Shown: positions 18,722-27,915 of the stretch, one piece after another
Layout: every line of letters starts with the position of its first letter
How positions within the stretch are numbered: position 1 is the stretch's first letter
DNA from: JBBIJO01 sp037445895
GTDB lineage: Bacteria; Bacteroidota; Ignavibacteria; Kapaibacteriales; UBA2268
NCBI GenBank assembly: GCA_037445895.1
Contig: JBBIJO010000001.1
Coordinates: forward strand, 62,001-126,000
Length of the DNA: 64,000 nucleotides
Direction of reading: 5' to 3'
The notes under the pieces: generated by a model
The model's database searches: none
What the model was told of the DNA's origin: nothing
Seen by the model: only the letters and a program-made list of their open reading frames with translations
Translations under genes and position numbers: made by a program

Positions 18722-19538
18722 ATTCTTCCCTAAAAAAAAATTTGGGCAACATTTCCTTTGGGATAATAATATTGCTAAAAAAATAGTGTCGCTTTTAAAT
18801 GTTTTCGATGGCGACTTCGTTCTTGAAATTGGTTTTGGCAAAGGGATACTTACACAGCATTTATTGCAAAAGTCGATACATTATTTAGGGGTTGAAATAG
18901 ATAATCAACTTTTTGTAGAGGTTTTGAATAATTTGCCTAAAAATTCGAACGCACAGATTCAATTACTTAATCAAGATTTCTTAGATTTAAATTTAGTAGA
19001 AATTTATTCAATGATAAATCGAAAAATGAATATTATCGGAAACATACCCTACAATTTAACAAGTCCAATACTTTTTAGGTTGATGGAAAACTGCTTTTAC
19101 TTAAAGAAGGCGGTATTGATGGTTCAAAAGGAGGTTGCCCAAAGATTAGTTGGCTCACCTAAAACCAAAGAATATGGAATTTTGAGTGTTCTACTTTCTG
19201 CGGTATCCGAGGTAAAAAAGAAATTCGACGTCGCTCCAAGTTGTTTTTTCCCTAAACCGAAAGTTGCCTCTTCGGTATTGGAAATAGTCTTCCAAAATAA
19301 TTTTGATATGGATGCTGAAACCATCGATAGTTTGAAACAAATTGTCAAGTCTGCATTTAGCCGCCGCAGAAAAATTTTACGTAATACGCTTTTTATCGAA
19401 TATCCACTGGCATTGGAGCAGATGAGTTATCCCGAAATTGATTTTTTTGAATCTATCCAAACTAAACGTGCCGAAGAACTTTCGGTAATGGATTACTTGC
19501 AAATTTTAAAACTTTTTAAAAAACGTCAAGCGAAATAA
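18696..19538 (+). CDS. rsmA: 16S rRNA (adenine1518/1519-N6) dimethyltransferase
   Basis: RsmA/KsgA dimethylates two adjacent adenines in helix 45 of 16S rRNA during 30S maturation. The 280-residue protein has the family N-terminus KKFGQHFLWD (14-23), the SAM-binding motif EIGFGKG (44-50) and the catalytic NIPYN (116-120). The C-terminal small domain with KSAFSRRRKILRN is present. It is embedded between the HIT gene (overlap) and the ABC exporter gene (1-base gap), probably one operon. Confidence 0.97.
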   Translation: MMQQISNDKFFPKKKFGQHFLWDNNIAKKIVSLLNVFDGDFVLEIGFGKGILTQHLLQKSIHYLGVEIDNQLFVEVLNNLPKNSNAQIQLLNQDFLDLNLVEIYSMINRKMNIIGNIPYNLTSPILFRLMENCFYLKKAVLMVQKEVAQRLVGSPKTKEYGILSVLLSAVSEVKKKFDVAPSCFFPKPKVASSVLEIVFQNNFDMDAETIDSLKQIVKSAFSRRRKILRNTLFIEYPLALEQMSYPEIDFFESIQTKRAEELSVMDYLQILKLFKKRQAK

Positions 19539-19539
19539 T

Positions 19540-21336
19540 ATGGATAACAAAGGCATACACGAAGAGGTTGATTATAAAGAGTTCGATTTCAAACTCGCCA
19601 GAAGATTGTTTAAATATATTACTCCACAAGCTAAATATTTTATTCTTGCGCTCTTTTTGATGCTTTTGACTACCATTCTCGGTCCTTTGCGGCCATATCT
19701 TTCTAAGGTTGCGATAGATAAATTCGTTGTTCCGGGTGATATTGATGGCTTTTTTCTAATTATCATTTTTATCTTTATTTTATTACTTTTACATTCAGCC
19801 TTACAATTTGGTGCGAGTTATTTAATGAATTGGATAGGGCAGAATGCTCTTTATTCGCTTCGGACACAACTTTTCCGCCATATTCAATCATTAGATATTT
19901 CTTTTTTCGACAATAATCCTGTTGGTCGTTTAGTTACTCGAGTTACAAACGACATCGATACAATTTCCGAAGCCCTTTCGGGCGGATTTATTATGATTTT
20001 AGTCGATTCAATCCTTATTGTTTCAATAATAGGATTTATGTTTTTTTTAAGTGTTGAACTAACTCTAATAAGTTTGTCTGTTGTGCCACTACTTTTTATA
20101 GTTACTTATATTTTTCGTAACAAAGTTCGTAAAATTTTCAGAGAAATAAGGAAAAGTGTGGCTCGGATAAACTCCTTTCTCAATGAGTATCTAAATGGTA
20201 TTTTTACTATAAAATTATTCAATCGAGAACTATTTTTTCAACAAAAGTTTCGAGAAATAAATACAGAAAATAAAAATCTTTGGATTCGAACAATCAATTA
20301 TTATGCAATCTTTTTCCCAACAATAGAATTTTTGAGTTCAGTGGCATTGGGTTTAATTATTTGGTTTACTGCCGGAAATATTCTTTCTGGATTAATGACG
20401 ATAGGAACATTTTTTGCCTTTATTCAATATGCTGAAATGTTTTTTAGGCCTATCCGTGATTTAACCGAAAAATTTACTAACCTTCAAAATGCAATGGCAT
20501 CTTCGGAAAGGATATTTCAACTGCTCGAAAAAACCCCAGAAATCCAGCCGGCGCATAGTCTAGTTGGATTCGATTCGCTGAAAAACGTTATCGAATTTCG
20601 TAATGTTTCTTTCAGCTACGATGGGAAAAGAAACGTCCTGAAAAATATTTCATTTAAAGTAAATAGTGGAGAAACTATTGCTATTGTTGGTCCGACCGGT
20701 TCAGGAAAAACCACTATTATAAACCTTCTCTGCCGATTCTACGATGTTACATCGGGCGATATATTTATCGATGGGATTAATCTTAAAAATTATTCTATCG
20801 AATACTTACGTAAAAAAATTTCATTGGTTAGCCAGGACGTTTTCCTGTTTTCTCGCACTATTCAGGAAAATATTTCATTAGGGAAAGAAGACATTAGTTT
20901 CGAGCAAATATTAAATTCAAGTTGCAATATTGGTTCAATTAATTTTATAAACTTGCTCCCGGAGAAGTTCGAAACAAATGTTTTCGAAAAGGGAATCACG
21001 TTATCGGCTGGGCAAAGGCAGTTACTTTCATTCACTCGGGCAATTGTTCATAATCCAGATATACTAATTCTCGACGAAGCAACATCGAATATCGACTCCG
21101 AATTGGAAAAACTAATCGAGGATTCAATAGCTAAACTTCTGGAAGGTAGAACATCAATTGTAATTGCACATAGGTTTTCTACAATTCAACGTGCAAACAG
21201 AATTATTGTTCTCCATAAGGGTGAAATCAAAGAAATTGGAAGCCACTCTGAACTTCTTGAGAAAAATGGACTTTATGCAAAGCTTTATCGTCTGCAATTT
21301 GAAAAAAACCATCAAACTATTTCTTCCGGTATATAA
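19540..21336 (+). CDS. ABC exporter, MsbA/multidrug type
   Basis: Half-size ABC exporter (598 residues): six transmembrane helices in the first 320 residues and a nucleotide-binding domain after about 355. Walker A GPTGSGKTT (384-392), signature LSAGQRQ (488-494), Walker B ILILDEAT (508-515) and the H-loop IVIAHR are intact, so it should be an active ATPase. It would act as a homodimer in the inner membrane. Substrate may be lipid (MsbA-like lipid A flipping) or drug; the sequence does not decide. Its 3' end overlaps the convergent amidohydrolase gene by 20 bases. Confidence 0.92.
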   Translation: MDNKGIHEEVDYKEFDFKLARRLFKYITPQAKYFILALFLMLLTTILGPLRPYLSKVAIDKFVVPGDIDGFFLIIIFIFILLLLHSALQFGASYLMNWIGQNALYSLRTQLFRHIQSLDISFFDNNPVGRLVTRVTNDIDTISEALSGGFIMILVDSILIVSIIGFMFFLSVELTLISLSVVPLLFIVTYIFRNKVRKIFREIRKSVARINSFLNEYLNGIFTIKLFNRELFFQQKFREINTENKNLWIRTINYYAIFFPTIEFLSSVALGLIIWFTAGNILSGLMTIGTFFAFIQYAEMFFRPIRDLTEKFTNLQNAMASSERIFQLLEKTPEIQPAHSLVGFDSLKNVIEFRNVSFSYDGKRNVLKNISFKVNSGETIAIVGPTGSGKTTIINLLCRFYDVTSGDIFIDGINLKNYSIEYLRKKISLVSQDVFLFSRTIQENISLGKEDISFEQILNSSCNIGSINFINLLPEKFETNVFEKGITLSAGQRQLLSFTRAIVHNPDILILDEATSNIDSELEKLIEDSIAKLLEGRTSIVIAHRFSTIQRANRIIVLHKGEIKEIGSHSELLEKNGLYAKLYRLQFEKNHQTISSGI

Positions 21337-22876
21337 CTTTTCCATTGCAAATTGTTGCAACGACCTGTGTATCTTTTATTAATTCTGGTGGAGTATTAAT
21401 TAAATCTCTGTCGAGTATCGTTATCTCGGCTCGGTTACCAATTACTAATTTCCCATACTGTTTGCCAATACTCAAATGTGGGTTAATAGTGTAGGTTTTA
21501 ATGGCATTCGTGATATTTAAAGACTCGTTGGAATAAATCTTTAAATTGTCATAACGTTGCCGGTTAACCATCGCGTCGATTCCAAAGAAAGGGTTTGCTG
21601 TGTCGACAGGAAAATCCGAACCACTACAAAGAATCACACCATTCGATATAAAACTTTTCCAACGATATGCATCTTTTGTGCGAGTTCCAAGACGCTTGGA
21701 AGCCATCGAATAATCAGAAATAAAATGATAAGGTTGAACAGAAGCCGCCACCCCAAGCCTTTGGAAACGTCTTACATCTTCGTTTATGACTATTTGTGAA
21801 TGCTCAATTCTTAGAAAAGGAAGGTTAGTGTTGTAATCTTGAATATATTTTTCATATATGTTAAGAACTTCGCTTGTTGCTCTATCTCCAATACAATGAA
21901 TCACTAAACCAAGTTTAACTTCGCGTGCGATGTTAATTTTTTCATAAAGCTCTTCTTTGGTTAATAACTTAAAACCGTTCGTATCTGGTCTATCGGAATA
22001 TGGTTCCCATAACCAGGCACCATAAGAACCTAATGCTCCATCCATATAAAGTTTAATTCCCGCTATTTCCAAAGATAAGTCTTTCGACTCAACTACTACT
22101 TTATCGGTAGGGAAACGTTTGTGTCCATTAACGAATAGTTTGACTTGAATTTTTGGCTCATCGGTTTCGAAATATTTTTGATAAAGTGGCAAAAATTCGT
22201 ATGGAACATCCATATCGTGAACCTCTGTTAATCCTAACGAAGCGACGAAAGTAATCCCATTCTTTAAGAATAACATTAATTGCTCATTAGTGTAATCGGG
22301 AATATGTTTATATACCAAATCCATCGCATTATCGAGAAGAATGCCATTTGGAGTTCCGTTTTCGTCTTTAAGGATTTTTCCACCTTTTGGTTCAATAGTA
22401 TCTTGAGTAATATTACATACTTCGAGAGCTTTAGAGTTGACCCATGCACAATGCCCATCGATACGTGCAATATAAACAGGCTCATTTGGGAATAAGGAGT
22501 CGGCGAGTTGTCTCGCTGGAAGAGACGTATCGACCCAATTTTCGTTGTTCCAACCTCGCGCGAATACCCATTCACCACGTGTAGGGGTCCACTCCTTTAG
22601 TTTATGTAAACATTCAAGAGCAGATTTGCATTTAGACAGATTTGGCATTGATAAAAATTCGCCGGCGCCCAAAAGGTGGATATGGGAATCTACAAACCCT
22701 GGATAAGCATAGGAATTGCCAAACTCTTCCCTTTTGCCATTGATTACTAATGTTAAGTTACCAAGTCCTTGGCGAATATGAGAAATTTTCCCATTTTCGA
22801 TATGAATTTCTCCCTGAAACATCAATTCGTTAAGTTTTAAAGAAAAAGAGACGAAGGAATTTTCCTTTTGGTTCAA
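21317..22876 (-). CDS. Amidohydrolase, YtcJ-like
   Basis: Metal-dependent amidohydrolase (amidohydrolase_3 family) of 519 residues without signal peptide. It has the metal-binding HIH (65-67) within FVDSHIHLLG, the YtcJ-type stretches ARIDGHCAWVNSKAL and IKLYMDGALGSYGAWLWEPY, and a late GSDFPVDTANPFFGI motif carrying the final metal Asp. YtcJ-like enzymes hydrolyse N-acyl or cyclic amides; the substrate is unknown. It is a single gene flanked by a convergent ABC gene (20-base overlap) and divergent tadA (21-base gap). Confidence 0.88.
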   Translation of the reverse strand: MNQKENSFVSFSLKLNELMFQGEIHIENGKISHIRQGLGNLTLVINGKREEFGNSYAYPGFVDSHIHLLGAGEFLSMPNLSKCKSALECLHKLKEWTPTRGEWVFARGWNNENWVDTSLPARQLADSLFPNEPVYIARIDGHCAWVNSKALEVCNITQDTIEPKGGKILKDENGTPNGILLDNAMDLVYKHIPDYTNEQLMLFLKNGITFVASLGLTEVHDMDVPYEFLPLYQKYFETDEPKIQVKLFVNGHKRFPTDKVVVESKDLSLEIAGIKLYMDGALGSYGAWLWEPYSDRPDTNGFKLLTKEELYEKINIAREVKLGLVIHCIGDRATSEVLNIYEKYIQDYNTNLPFLRIEHSQIVINEDVRRFQRLGVAASVQPYHFISDYSMASKRLGTRTKDAYRWKSFISNGVILCSGSDFPVDTANPFFGIDAMVNRQRYDNLKIYSNESLNITNAIKTYTINPHLSIGKQYGKLVIGNRAEITILDRDLINTPPELIKDTQVVATICNGKVIYRKK

Positions 22877-22897
22877 TTATTTTAAATTGCTTATTTA

Positions 22898-23398
22898 ATG
22901 AAATGTAATTTTGATAAAATGGAACACGAGAAGTTTATGGAGCTTGCAATCAAAGAAGCTAAAAAATGCCAACATTCGAAGGATGTTCCTGTGGGGAGTA
23001 TAATTGTCAAAGATTCAAAAGTAATTGCAAAAGCCCATAACGAAGTCGAAAAGAGAATGAATCCAACAGCACACAGCGAATTACTTGCCATAGGAAAGGC
23101 TTTAAGGAAAAACAAATATAAATTTCTACTGAACTGCATACTATATACTACTCTCGAGCCTTGTCCTATGTGTGCTGGTGCCATAATCCTTTCGAGGATA
23201 CCAGTTGTTGTTTGGGGTGCCGACGACCCTAAAAGTGGTGCAGGTGGTTCTATTGTCAATTTGCTACAAAATCCAAAATTGAATCACCGACCCGAAATTG
23301 TTCGCGGTGTTTTTGCCGAAAATTGCTCACAATTGCTTAAAGAATTTTTTAGAGAAATAAGAAAAAATGACAAAGAAAACAATTCTCGAAAAGAATAG
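22898..23398 (+). CDS. tadA: tRNA-specific adenosine deaminase
   Basis: Zinc deaminase that converts A34 to inosine in tRNA-Arg(ACG). The catalytic zinc motifs are present: His59-Ser-Glu61 (PTAHSELLAI, where the family usually has HAE) and LEPCPMCAGA with Cys89 and Cys92. The start may also be ATG 22919 (MEHEKFMELAI), giving 159 residues closer to the usual length. It opens an operon tadA-rsmI-tmk-SDR-DUF2203 and overlaps rsmI by 32 bases. Confidence 0.93.
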   Translation: MKCNFDKMEHEKFMELAIKEAKKCQHSKDVPVGSIIVKDSKVIAKAHNEVEKRMNPTAHSELLAIGKALRKNKYKFLLNCILYTTLEPCPMCAGAIILSRIPVVVWGADDPKSGAGGSIVNLLQNPKLNHRPEIVRGVFAENCSQLLKEFFREIRKNDKENNSRKE

Positions 23399-24071
23399 CT
23401 TATATATTGTGCCAACACCAATTGGGAACCTGAAAGATATAACTCTACGTTCTTTAGATATATTAATGCAAGTCGATTTAATTGCCTGTGAAGATACAAG
23501 AACGGCAAGAAAGCTCTTAAAACTTTTGGAATTGCCTTCGAAAAAATTAATTAGCTACTATGATTCACGAGAAGAAGAAAAATCTAAATTTATTGTGGAA
23601 AAAATAAAATCTGGCGAAACGGTTGCATTAATTTCCGAAGCGGGGACACCATTGATTTCAGATCCAGGATATAAATTAGTTAATTTATGTATTAAGTCTG
23701 GAATAAAGATAATCCCATTGCCGGGTGCATCTGCTTGCCTTCCTGCTTTAATCGGGAGTGGTTTGCCTTTACATCGATTCAAGTTCTTCGGTTTTCCACC
23801 ACATAAGAAAGGGCTAAAAAATTTTTTCGACGAATTATCAAATTGCGATGTAACTTCAATAGTGTATATTTCGAGCTACAAGCTTCAGAATTTTATCGCA
23901 AATCTATGTAACTTTGTAGAAGAAAACAGAAAAATTTGTATCGCAAAAGAAATTTCCAAAATGAACGAGGAATTTATTCGTGGAACAGTTAAGGAAGTTC
24001 GCAATGCATTTCAATCTGAGCAAATACAAATAAAAGGGGAATTTGTTATTGTATTAGAAGGTAAATCATAA
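23367..24071 (+). CDS. rsmI: 16S rRNA (cytidine1402-2'-O)-methyltransferase
   Basis: RsmI uses SAM to 2'-O-methylate C1402 in the ribosomal P site. The 234-residue protein shows VPTPIGNL (15-22), CEDTR (41-45) and the SAM-binding SEAGTPLISDPG (90-101), all canonical. The 32-base overlap with tadA is real because the conserved core begins at residue 12 and no later ATG would keep it. The next gene, tmk, starts after 9 bases with an AGGAG site. Confidence 0.97.
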   Translation: MTKKTILEKNSLYIVPTPIGNLKDITLRSLDILMQVDLIACEDTRTARKLLKLLELPSKKLISYYDSREEEKSKFIVEKIKSGETVALISEAGTPLISDPGYKLVNLCIKSGIKIIPLPGASACLPALIGSGLPLHRFKFFGFPPHKKGLKNFFDELSNCDVTSIVYISSYKLQNFIANLCNFVEENRKICIAKEISKMNEEFIRGTVKEVRNAFQSEQIQIKGEFVIVLEGKS

Positions 24072-24080
24072 GGAGTTTTA

Positions 24081-24695
24081 ATGTTTATTACATTCGAAGG
24101 TATCGATTTCTCGGGAAAAACGACGCAAGTCTCTTTACTCGAAAAGTTTCTAATTGGCAAAAATTATGATGTCGTTACTCTTCGAGAACCAGGCGGTACA
24201 CCAATGGCAGAAGAGATACGAAAATTTCTACTTGATAAAAACAATCAGTTAAGTTCAACTACCGAACTTTTTCTGTTCGAATCTGCCCGTTCCGATTTAG
24301 TTTCGAAAGTCATTATACCTGCATTGAATTTAGGCAAAATTGTTATTTGCGACAGATTTTGCGATTCATCATTGGCATATCAAAGTTATGGTAGAGGCCT
24401 GCCGATAGACTTCGTTGATATTTGTAACCAAAAAGCCTCGCAAGGTTTGGGCCCCGACATTACTTTTTTTATCGACATACCAATTGATGTTATGATTCTG
24501 CGGGGGCAACAAAGAACCAACGATAGGTTCGAAAGCGAAAAAATTGAATTTATCGAAAAAGTAATCGAAGGATTCAGAAAAATTGCAGACGAAAATCCTA
24601 GTCGAGTGCATATAATTGATGGAACTTTATCGATTACAAAAATACATTCTATGATAACTAAAATTGTTGAACAAAATCTTGGAAAGAAGTTATGA
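24081..24695 (+). CDS. tmk: Thymidylate kinase
   Basis: Phosphorylates dTMP to dTDP for DNA synthesis. The P-loop FEGIDFSGKTTQ (5-16), the dTMP-binding DR(E)-type segment LREPGGTPMAEEIR and the DRFCDSSLAYQ motif are intact. Length (204 residues) is normal. Its stop overlaps the start of the SDR gene by 4 bases (ATGA), implying translational coupling. Confidence 0.97.
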   Translation: MFITFEGIDFSGKTTQVSLLEKFLIGKNYDVVTLREPGGTPMAEEIRKFLLDKNNQLSSTTELFLFESARSDLVSKVIIPALNLGKIVICDRFCDSSLAYQSYGRGLPIDFVDICNQKASQGLGPDITFFIDIPIDVMILRGQQRTNDRFESEKIEFIEKVIEGFRKIADENPSRVHIIDGTLSITKIHSMITKIVEQNLGKKL

Positions 24696-25462
24696 AACTT
24701 GAGGGAAAGATTGCATTTATAACGGGTGCTTCTTCGGGAATAGGAGAAGCAACTGCAAGGGCTTTCGCAGAAAATGGCTCCAAATTAATCCTTCTTGCAC
24801 GTCGAAAAGAACGCATAGAACTTCTTGCAAAGGAACTACTAGAAAAATTTGGGACTCGAAGCTTTTTGATTGTCGAAGATGTTCGCAACTACAATGGCTT
24901 AGAACGCAAAATCAGCGAAATCCCAAATGAATTCTCGGATGTAGATATTTTAGTAAATAATGCCGGGTTAGCTCGCGGTCTCGATAAAATTTACAATGGT
25001 AATATTATCGATTGGGAAGAAATGATTGATACAAACATTAAAGGTTTGTTATTCACAACACGACTACTTTCACCGATATTTTTAAAGAAAAACTCTGGTC
25101 ATATTGTAAATATTGCTTCACTTGCTGGTCGCCAAGTGTATCCAAACGGAAATGTCTATTGTGCGACCAAATTTGCTGTTAAAGCACTTTCTGAAGCAAT
25201 GGTAATCGATTTCAATGGAACAAATGTAAGAATTACAAATATCGACCCTGGCTTAGTCAAAACGGAATTTTCGGAAATTCGTTTTCACGGCGATACAGAG
25301 CGAGCAAGGCAAGTTTATCGTGGCTACGAACCACTTACTGGAATGGACATTGCCAATATTATTCTTTTCGTTGTTACTTTGCCGCCACACGTTATGATTC
25401 AGGATATTTTGGTTACTCCAACAGCCCAAGCTACGGCTACAATTGTTCATAAGGAGTTATAA
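24692..25462 (+). CDS. Short-chain dehydrogenase/reductase (YdfG-like)
   Basis: Classical SDR of 256 residues with the NAD(P) motif TGASSGIG (11-18), NNAG near residue 90, catalytic Ser in NIASLAG and YCATK with catalytic Tyr and Lys. The overall pattern (DVDILVNNAGLARG, NVYCATKFAVKALSEA, DPGLVKTEFSEIRF) resembles YdfG, an NADP-dependent 3-hydroxy acid/serine dehydrogenase. The physiological substrate is not certain. It is coupled at both ends: 4-base overlap with tmk and 1-base overlap with the next gene. Confidence 0.9.
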   Translation: MKLEGKIAFITGASSGIGEATARAFAENGSKLILLARRKERIELLAKELLEKFGTRSFLIVEDVRNYNGLERKISEIPNEFSDVDILVNNAGLARGLDKIYNGNIIDWEEMIDTNIKGLLFTTRLLSPIFLKKNSGHIVNIASLAGRQVYPNGNVYCATKFAVKALSEAMVIDFNGTNVRITNIDPGLVKTEFSEIRFHGDTERARQVYRGYEPLTGMDIANIILFVVTLPPHVMIQDILVTPTAQATATIVHKEL

Positions 25463-25827
25463 TGGAGTTTAAAAAGTATTTTACGTTATCGGAAGCGAAT
25501 AAAATGCTTCCCTTGGTCAAATCAATCATTAAAGACATTCTACAAACGTCTGCACGAATGAAGCGAATTATCATAAATAATCCAGACGATTATCTCGAAA
25601 CAAAGGAGTTTAATTTATTAAAGAATGAGTTAAATAAGTATCTGAACGAACTGGAAGAATTGGGTTGCTTTTACAAAGATTGGAACTTTACCATTGGATT
25701 GGTCGATTTTCCAGCGATTATCGATGGCGAAGAGGTTTTTCTTTGTTGGCGTGGCGATGAAGAGCAAATACAATACTACCATAAAATGAACGAAAATTAC
25801 TCTCTTCGGAAGCCTCTTTTTCATTAA
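25462..25827 (+). CDS. DUF2203 family protein
   Basis: A 121-residue cytoplasmic protein with the DUF2203 pattern: N-terminal FTLSEANKMLPLVKSI, a helical middle, then GLVDFPAIIDGEEVFLCWRGDEE near the end (about 76-98). Function is unknown for the family; members often lie near nucleotide or redox enzyme genes. It starts at the TAATG junction with the SDR gene, so it is the last cistron of the tadA-tmk operon. Confidence 0.85.
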   Translation: MEFKKYFTLSEANKMLPLVKSIIKDILQTSARMKRIIINNPDDYLETKEFNLLKNELNKYLNELEELGCFYKDWNFTIGLVDFPAIIDGEEVFLCWRGDEEQIQYYHKMNENYSLRKPLFH

Positions 25828-25834
25828 TGTGCAC

Positions 25835-25866
25835 TTTGTAGAATATAATAAAAATACTTAATTTTG
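25835..25866 (+). promoter_or_regulatory. Bacteroidota-type promoter of tRNA-Ser
   Basis: TTTG at 25835-25838 and TAATTTTG at 25859-25866 are separated by 20 bases. They match the Bacteroidota sigma-A consensus TTTG-N19/20-TAnnTTTG, 12 bases before the mature tRNA 5' end. This suggests the tRNA has its own start despite lying just behind an operon. Confidence 0.7.
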
Positions 25867-25878
25867 TAATTGATAGTG

Positions 25879-25970
25879 GGAGAGGTGGCCGAGTGGCTGA
25901 AGGCAACGGTTTGCTAAACCGTCGTAGGGGTAAGTCTCTACCGCGAGTTCGAATCTCGCCCTCTCCGCCA
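25879..25970 (+). tRNA. tRNA-Ser (anticodon GCT)
   Basis: Class II tRNA of 92 bases including an encoded CCA (25968-25970). The acceptor stem GGAGAGG (25879-25885) pairs with CCTCTCC (25960-25966). The anticodon loop is TTGCTAA with GCT at 25913-25915, the long variable arm typical of serine tRNAs follows, and the T-arm contains GTTCGAATC. It reads AGC/AGU serine codons. Confidence 0.97.
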
Positions 25971-25989
25971 ACTACAATGATATTAAAAC

Positions 25990-26451
25990 ATGCTTAATCG
26001 AAAAACAAGCGATATGATTTTGGAGTATATTAACAGCCTTCCAGATGAAAGGAAAAAAGCAATTAAACAATTACAAAAAACAATACTCGAGAATCTACCC
26101 GAAGGGTTCGAAGAAACAATTACTGATAATATGATTAGCTACGTAGTTCCTCATACTATTTATCCAAAAGGTTATCATTGCAATCCAAATTTACCATTGC
26201 CATTTGCAAGCATTGCTTCGCAAAAATATGGGATTGCTTTTTATCATATGGGTTTATATTCCGATAACAAACTGCTGAATTGGTTTAAAGAAGAATATTT
26301 GAAATTTACCGAAATTAAATTAGATATGGGGAAAAGCTGTATTCGATTTAAAAAAATCGAACAAATTCCTTACGAACTTATTGGAAAACTGATGGCAAAG
26401 CTAAGTGTGGAAGAATGGGTAAATCTATACGAAGCAAACATCAAAAAATAA
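25990..26451 (+). CDS. DUF1801 (YdhG-like) family protein
   Basis: A 153-residue cytoplasmic protein matching the DUF1801 pattern: INSLPDERKKAIKQLQKTI, then FEETITDNMISYVVPHT, and a C-terminal LDMGKSCIRFKKIEQIPYEL. The fold is related to frataxin-like/YdhG proteins; biochemical role is unknown. It starts 19 bases after the tRNA and ends 4 bases from the convergent rtcB stop. Confidence 0.8.
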   Translation: MLNRKTSDMILEYINSLPDERKKAIKQLQKTILENLPEGFEETITDNMISYVVPHTIYPKGYHCNPNLPLPFASIASQKYGIAFYHMGLYSDNKLLNWFKEEYLKFTEIKLDMGKSCIRFKKIEQIPYELIGKLMAKLSVEEWVNLYEANIKK

Positions 26452-26455
26452 AATG

Positions 26456-27892
26456 TTACCCTTTTATTACTCCTAATGGTCTTGTTCTTGCAACTGGTTG
26501 GGCGATGTCCAAGGCTTCGACGACATTTACTACTTGGTGAATATCTTTATATGCATCAGGTGATTCTTCTGCAAGCTCGCTAATGCTTTTAGTTTCTATA
26601 ATTATTCCCTTATTTTCAAGTGTTTTTTTGAGATTGGCGCCGCTAATGTTTTTTTTTGCTTGAGAACGACTTAGCAACCTTCCAGCACCGTGACAACAAC
26701 TTCCAAAAGCCAATTCCATTGCTTGTGGCTTTGCGATTAGCAAGTAGGAAGCAGTTCCCATAGAACCCGGAACAAGAACTGGTTGGCCAATTGAAGCAAA
26801 ACGCCCTTGCAGCATCGTCGAAGGAAATGCTCGAGTAGCCCCTTTGCGATGAACAACAAGTTTCCTTTTACGATTTTCAATTATATGGGTTTCGAGTTTT
26901 GCAATGTTATGAGCAACATCATATAACAAATTAAATTTTAAAGGTTTAATCTTTTTCGAAAAAATGTTTAACGTCTTTTCTATTTTGTGAGAAAGAAGTT
27001 GACGATTTACAAAAGCAAAATTAGCCGCTGAATTCATTGAATGGTAGTATTCTTGCCCTTCCTTCGAGAGGAAAGGCACACAAGCTAAACCTCGTTCGGG
27101 CAGTTCAATACCATATTTCTTTGTTGCAAGTTGAAATTCTTTAACGAAATCGGCACATATTTGATGCCCAAAACCACGGGAGCCGGTGTGAACCCAAACA
27201 ACAACTTGATTTTCAAATAAATTTAACTGTTCGGCTATTCGCACCGAGTAGATTTTGTCGATGTATCCAATTTCAACGAAATGATTCCCTGAACCAAGAC
27301 TTCCAATTTCTGTACTTCCTCGTTCAATTGCTCTTTCGGAAACTTTGGAAAGATTTTCAACGGGTAACTGTCCTCTATCTTCGATGTGTTCCTGCTCGAT
27401 TTTGGATATATATCCTTCGTCGACCGCCCAATTTATGCCTTCGGTAAGAATTCTTTCGAATTCATTTTTAGTAGTTTTAATTAGGGAACCTTTACCCGCT
27501 CCAATCGGAATATCATTGTGTAATTTAGTAATTATTTCAGGTAAGAATCTTTTAACTTCTTCGGTCTTCCAGTTTGTTGTCGAAAGTCGAATTCCACAAT
27601 TGATATCGTATCCAACACCGCCGGGGGAAATTACCCCGTCTTTGTAATCGAAAGCTGCAACACCCCCAATAGGGAAACCATACCCTTGATGCATATCGGG
27701 CATTGCTAACGCAAATTTAACTATTCCTGGTAAAGTTGCAACATTAAAAAGCTGATTAATAGTTCCATCGTTTATAAGCAAATTTATCTGTGAAGGATGT
27801 GCATAAAATCTTGCTGGGACCTTCATTTTTTTCGAAAAATCCTTTGGAATTTCGAAAATGTAATCATTAACCTGAGCTATAGGTATATTCAT
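26456..27892 (-). CDS. rtcB: RNA-splicing ligase RtcB
   Basis: GTP- and Mn-dependent ligase that joins 2',3'-cyclic phosphate (3'-phosphate) and 5'-OH RNA ends, used in RNA repair or tRNA splicing. All hallmarks are present: MPDMHQGYGFPIGGV (64-78), GVGYDINCGIR (92-102) with metal ligands Asp96 and Cys99, GSLGSGNHFVEIGY, VHTGSRGFGHQ and the guanylylated His401 in SCCHGAGR. Length 478 is typical. The archease gene lies immediately upstream on the same strand, so ligase and activator are co-transcribed. Confidence 0.97.
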   Translation of the reverse strand: MNIPIAQVNDYIFEIPKDFSKKMKVPARFYAHPSQINLLINDGTINQLFNVATLPGIVKFALAMPDMHQGYGFPIGGVAAFDYKDGVISPGGVGYDINCGIRLSTTNWKTEEVKRFLPEIITKLHNDIPIGAGKGSLIKTTKNEFERILTEGINWAVDEGYISKIEQEHIEDRGQLPVENLSKVSERAIERGSTEIGSLGSGNHFVEIGYIDKIYSVRIAEQLNLFENQVVVWVHTGSRGFGHQICADFVKEFQLATKKYGIELPERGLACVPFLSKEGQEYYHSMNSAANFAFVNRQLLSHKIEKTLNIFSKKIKPLKFNLLYDVAHNIAKLETHIIENRKRKLVVHRKGATRAFPSTMLQGRFASIGQPVLVPGSMGTASYLLIAKPQAMELAFGSCCHGAGRLLSRSQAKKNISGANLKKTLENKGIIIETKSISELAEESPDAYKDIHQVVNVVEALDIAQPVARTRPLGVIKG

Positions 27893-27915
27893 AAATTAAA
27901 GATAGTTCGAATAAT

